Positions 60,850 to 64,000 of a DNA stretch of 64,000 nt are shown here, piece after piece. The stretch lies in contig NZ_CP017696.1 in assembly GCF_002715865.1 (NCBI RefSeq), forward strand, positions 124,001 through 188,000. The letters run 5' to 3'. Below the pieces are notes generated by a model that searched no databases, was not told the DNA's origin, and saw nothing but the letters and a program-made list of their open reading frames with translations. This DNA comes from Bifidobacterium asteroides DSM 20089. GTDB taxonomy: Bacteria > Actinomycetota > Actinomycetes > Actinomycetales > Bifidobacteriaceae. The first letter of the stretch is position 1; each line of letters begins with the position of its first letter. The translations under genes were made by a program, and so were the position numbers.

Positions 60850-61812
60850 ATGAGGCACAGCAGCGGCGATGTGCACGACTGGGGCGTTCGACGGGCAGTG
60901 AATGCCCTTAGTGCTTTTGCTTTCATCTATGTGGCCATCGAGACCCTGGCAGGTCTATTGGGAGGCAAGGTGGTTCTGCCCGCCCTCTTCCCACATGCGT
61001 CCAAGGCGCAGCTCAACGGTCCTTTGTCGGACTGGACAGTGGTTATCGCCGTAGTGCTGGCCCTGCTGTTTGCCTTGATCAGTCAATGGCCGGTCATCGT
61101 AGGTCGTGAACGGCATGGCCAGGACCAGGTGCGTTGGGTTACTGCGCGCCGATTCAGCCTGCTGGCGTTGATTATCGCCCTGGCCTGCTTCTTCCTCAGT
61201 CAGTTGGTGGCCAGTGCGGCTAACTCTGGACTGAGCGCTATCCTGTCCGGCACGGGGCTGCATCCGCCGACCGCACCTGACGATGGCGGCGGCCTGGAAA
61301 CGCCGATCATGCTCTTCTATGGCATTCTTCTGGGACCCTTTGCCGAGGAGTTGGTCTTTCGTGGGGTCATCATGAACGGCCTGCGCCGCTTTGGTCGAGT
61401 CTTCGCCATCATTACCTCTTCCCTGCTTTTCGGCTTCATGCATGGCTCCTTGGTCCAGGGTCTGTTTGGTTTCATTTCCGGCCTGGTTCTGGGCTATCTG
61501 GCCATGGAATATGGGCTGGTCTGGTCCCTGCTGGTGCACATGCTCAACAATGCCTTCTCTTCAGGTCTGCTGGCCAAGTACATGCCCCTGGCACCCGAGG
61601 TGGTTCGCATCGGCCTAGGCCTGCTTATGATCCTGGTGCTGTTGATCGGTGTCGTCGGGCTGCTGTTCAAGATCAGGACTCTCCGTGATTACTGCCGCGG
61701 CAATCGCGCTCCCAAGGGGATCTACGCTTCATGGAGGGCGCCCTGGTTCCTGCTCTTCTGCCTGGCATGCCTGCTGATGGCCCTGAGCGAATTCGTACCA
61801 GGGCTGGCCTGA
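60850..61812 (+). CDS. CPBP-family intramembrane metalloprotease
   Basis: 320 residues, eight or so helices. FAEELVFRGVIMNGLRRFG carries the EExxxR motif, FGFMHGSLVQGLFGF the FxxxH motif and LLVHMLNNAF the third His/Asn motif, together the metal-binding active site of the CAAX/Abi protease family. Members cleave membrane peptides or confer bacteriocin self-immunity. No peptide gene is adjacent, so the target is unknown. Confidence 0.9.
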   Translation: MRHSSGDVHDWGVRRAVNALSAFAFIYVAIETLAGLLGGKVVLPALFPHASKAQLNGPLSDWTVVIAVVLALLFALISQWPVIVGRERHGQDQVRWVTARRFSLLALIIALACFFLSQLVASAANSGLSAILSGTGLHPPTAPDDGGGLETPIMLFYGILLGPFAEELVFRGVIMNGLRRFGRVFAIITSSLLFGFMHGSLVQGLFGFISGLVLGYLAMEYGLVWSLLVHMLNNAFSSGLLAKYMPLAPEVVRIGLGLLMILVLLIGVVGLLFKIRTLRDYCRGNRAPKGIYASWRAPWFLLFCLACLLMALSEFVPGLA

Positions 61813-61979
61813 CCGGGCAGTCGATGTGCCGGCTCATTGTCGGGATTCTGTCGAGGAAGGGCGGGGTCGGGCTAGACTCGGATATGTAGTGTCATGATAT
61901 GAACGCGGGGAAAGGTTCGTGTCGCTGGACGCCCTTGACGGTCGTACGGTAGTGCATGAAGGGGAAGGATCATCGACGG

Positions 61980-64000
61980 ATGAGGGATGATGAGGATCGC
62001 GACAGCGGCAGCGAGTCTGCCGATGCCCAAAGCGATCAGGGGCGCTGGAAAGTGTCGCGCTCCTCTATCGCCCTCATGACTGCAAGCCACAGTGCCAGCA
62101 AGGACTACGCACGCCACTGGGATTATGAGGAAGGGTCCATCGACCTGCCGCCTTTGAGCCTGCCGGGGGAGGCCGTGGATGATGGTTTGGCCTATCCGGG
62201 ACGAATAGCCCATAGGAAGACTGCGCTGCTGAATGATGAAGGAGCTGGCGGCAAGGGTGCCAGGCCAGTCGGTGAACGACCCTCCGTGCTTCCCGGATCC
62301 TATGATTTTTTGACCTCGGTCACTGTGGCCAATCAACCGGAAGTCCCCACATTTCCTCCGGCAGACCTGCCATCTGACGGGCATACTGGAAAGGATTCCG
62401 GCCAGGAGCCATCCCCGCGGCGCGTGGTGGCTCGCCGAGAGCTGGAGGATTCCAAGGCCGCAGAGATCTCGTCACAGCCGAAGCAGCCTGCGGCCAAAGT
62501 TGTCTGGTCCTGGACCAAGCCTGAGGTGGACAATGGTCCGGTCTTCTCTTGGAATATGCGCAAGCGTCGTAAGCCGTCCGCAGGGGCCCGCGCAGGCAAA
62601 TCCGCAGCTTCCATAGCCAAGACCACATCTGTTTCCGCATCCTCTGTAAAGGCTGTCGATTCCACCGTTCCGGCACCTTCCAAGATTGAGCAGAAGTCTT
62701 CCAAAGCTTCTGTTCCCGCTGCTTCTGCGGTTGAACCAGTCGGAACCAAGCCAGTGACCAAGGCCGGGGCACCCTCGGCTTCCGGCTATGAGGATTCGAT
62801 GTCTGCGAAACCGAATCCGGGGGTCTCTGCGCCTACAACCTCTGTTCATACGTCAGCAAACCCCGTGGTATTCGCCGACCGACCGGTTGTTGTCAGTCAT
62901 TCAGATGTCGACCGGGATTCCTCGGTAACTGGTTCATCGGCTCCAGGGCAGAGCAATGCTGTGTCGCAAACTGTGGCCAGCGAAGCCGATCATCAGGGGC
63001 GTCGGGTCTGTTCGACTCCACGTGTAGTTGCCCAGTCTGCTGCAGTCGCCGGTGACGGCACCGGTGGTCGCGTCGTTTCGTCAAAGGCTATTGGCGGACA
63101 AGGGACGGCGCTCGCGCAGAAGGATCATGTCGGTCAGCCCTTGCAGACCGACCAAGAAGGCATTGCCGTTCAGACTGCCCCCTCTAAATCTTCAGAGGCT
63201 GTGAACGCATCTCCAGGGACGCAGTCGGTCGTCCAGTTTGCCTCTTCGCCCACATCCGTATCCTCTCCAGGCGCTTCTGTGGCCCTTGCCGCCAAGGCTG
63301 CAGAGGCTGCTGCAGCTGCCGTGGCCGCCAAGACCGAGTCCGCCGAGACTGGGGACGCCGCGAAGAACGCAACCAAACCGACACGTTCTTCGCGTGGTCC
63401 TCGCAAACGTGTTGGTGGCCTTCATCTCGGTCTTTTCGCCAGAGGTCAGGAAGGGAGCGAAGGAACCCGTCGGTCGTCCAAGCGGCGGTCTGCCCAAAAC
63501 CGTACCCGTACTTCAGTGGAGGCGGCAGCGCCCAGGGTCGTTCCCAATGCTTCGGAAGGACCCGGCGCAGGAGCAAGCCGACCGGTACCAGGCAATTCGC
63601 AGTCGATTGTTGCTCCAAGTGAACTTGACGCTGTCACGCCATCTGCTGCAATTGCGGCTCAGGCCCAGCCCCAGGCTCAGTCGCAGACGACTAAGCCCGC
63701 TGCGCAAAAGTCCACCACCTACACAGCCAGTTCGGGGGTACTCCACGCCGTCAATGGCCAGGCTGCCTTCGCCTTTGTCTATCTGGCCATATCGGTTCTG
63801 GTGCTCATGGTCGGTTCGGGGATGATCCTGCCGGTCATCATGGAGCAGGTCAAGGACCCCAGATCCATCGCTTTCCTGTCCGATGGAATAACCCTCCTGT
63901 CGGTTCTGCTGGCGTTGACATATGCCTGCATCTCAGAGTGGAGCGTTATTCGAGGTAAGGATCAGCGAGGGCGGGACGCTGTCCACTGGCGAACAGACAG
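61980..64000 (+). CDS. Long low-complexity membrane protein, partial (runs off right edge)
   Basis: The frame is open from ATG 61980 (or 61956) to the end of the window, at least 673 residues. The N-terminal 580 residues are Ala/Ser/Pro/Thr/Val-rich and disordered with Arg/Lys patches (e.g. SKRRSAQNRTRT). From about residue 590 there are at least two hydrophobic helices: AAFAFVYLAISVLVLMVGSG and FLSDGITLLSVLLALTYACI. No signal peptide is seen, so the long arm is probably cytoplasmic. I recognise no domain. AAGGGGAAGG lies upstream. Confidence 0.75.
   Translation, partial: MRDDEDRDSGSESADAQSDQGRWKVSRSSIALMTASHSASKDYARHWDYEEGSIDLPPLSLPGEAVDDGLAYPGRIAHRKTALLNDEGAGGKGARPVGERPSVLPGSYDFLTSVTVANQPEVPTFPPADLPSDGHTGKDSGQEPSPRRVVARRELEDSKAAEISSQPKQPAAKVVWSWTKPEVDNGPVFSWNMRKRRKPSAGARAGKSAASIAKTTSVSASSVKAVDSTVPAPSKIEQKSSKASVPAASAVEPVGTKPVTKAGAPSASGYEDSMSAKPNPGVSAPTTSVHTSANPVVFADRPVVVSHSDVDRDSSVTGSSAPGQSNAVSQTVASEADHQGRRVCSTPRVVAQSAAVAGDGTGGRVVSSKAIGGQGTALAQKDHVGQPLQTDQEGIAVQTAPSKSSEAVNASPGTQSVVQFASSPTSVSSPGASVALAAKAAEAAAAAVAAKTESAETGDAAKNATKPTRSSRGPRKRVGGLHLGLFARGQEGSEGTRRSSKRRSAQNRTRTSVEAAAPRVVPNASEGPGAGASRPVPGNSQSIVAPSELDAVTPSAAIAAQAQPQAQSQTTKPAAQKSTTYTASSGVLHAVNGQAAFAFVYLAISVLVLMVGSGMILPVIMEQVKDPRSIAFLSDGITLLSVLLALTYACISEWSVIRGKDQRGRDAVHWRTD

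Noticed and set aside
1-64000. CRISPR arrays, insertion sequences, prophage or rRNA genes
   Set aside because: Reading through the window I found no regularly spaced repeats, no transposase or integrase motifs and no rRNA segments.

Overview
The window reads as chromosomal DNA of a Bifidobacterium, most likely of the Bifidobacterium asteroides (bee-gut) group. The sequence shows high GC and a high-GC third codon position, many GTG/TTG starts, actinobacterial gene neighbourhoods (rpsF-ssb-rpsR-rplI; an IclR regulator divergent from leuCD; nrdDG) and, unusually for the genus, a catalase, an Nramp Mn2+ importer, a type II NADH dehydrogenase and a cytochrome bd oxidase locus. From general knowledge, catalase and bd oxidase in a bifidobacterium point to the asteroides clade; the species is inferred, not proven. 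I saw no insertion sequence, prophage, CRISPR array or rRNA.

Layout. 1-4900: a partial MFS transporter, then two family 2 glycosyltransferases around a large DUF6541-type membrane protein. 5000-13500: small-molecule genes (SDR with a MerR-type promoter, nicotinamidase, GNAT acetyltransferase) and two MarR-controlled modules (UvrA-like ABC ATPase; 14-TM drug efflux pump). 13500-20030: tRNA-Ser, GDSL hydrolase, sugar porter, catalase, Mn2+ importer and a divergent DtxR/MntR regulator. 20277-30087: an AT-richer, probably transferred surface-polysaccharide cluster (GT4, GT2, DUF6020 membrane protein, acyltransferase, Wzm/Wzt exporter, dTDP-glucose dehydratase).

30200-32000: rpsF-ssb-rpsR-rplI. 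32100-40850: a MIF-type tautomerase, GtrA, MFS, a phosphatase, two poorly characterised proteins, a ThiY/SsuA-type binding protein plus permease without an ATPase, and a LacI regulator. 40850-46220: anaerobic ribonucleotide reductase nrdDG with a well-marked control region, gltX, tRNA-Glu and tRNA-Gln. 46500-54800: the respiratory locus ndh - small ORF - cydB - cydD - cydC - cydA, ending in a very strong hairpin. 54950-64000: polyprenyl diphosphate synthase, phosphoesterase, IclR, leuCD, a CPBP protease and a long Ala/Ser/Pro-rich membrane protein running off the right edge.

How they fit. Ndh would pass electrons from NADH to a quinone and CydAB would reduce O2; CydDC supports bd assembly; catalase and Mn2+ uptake deal with the resulting peroxide. 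The prenyl synthase next door could serve quinone or undecaprenyl synthesis. The most striking points are an 8-T tract that breaks the cydD frame inside its second membrane helix, a small hydrophobic ORF translationally coupled to cydB, a perfect inverted repeat carrying the ribosome-binding site and start of the sugar porter on both sides of its promoter region, and several clear operator palindromes.
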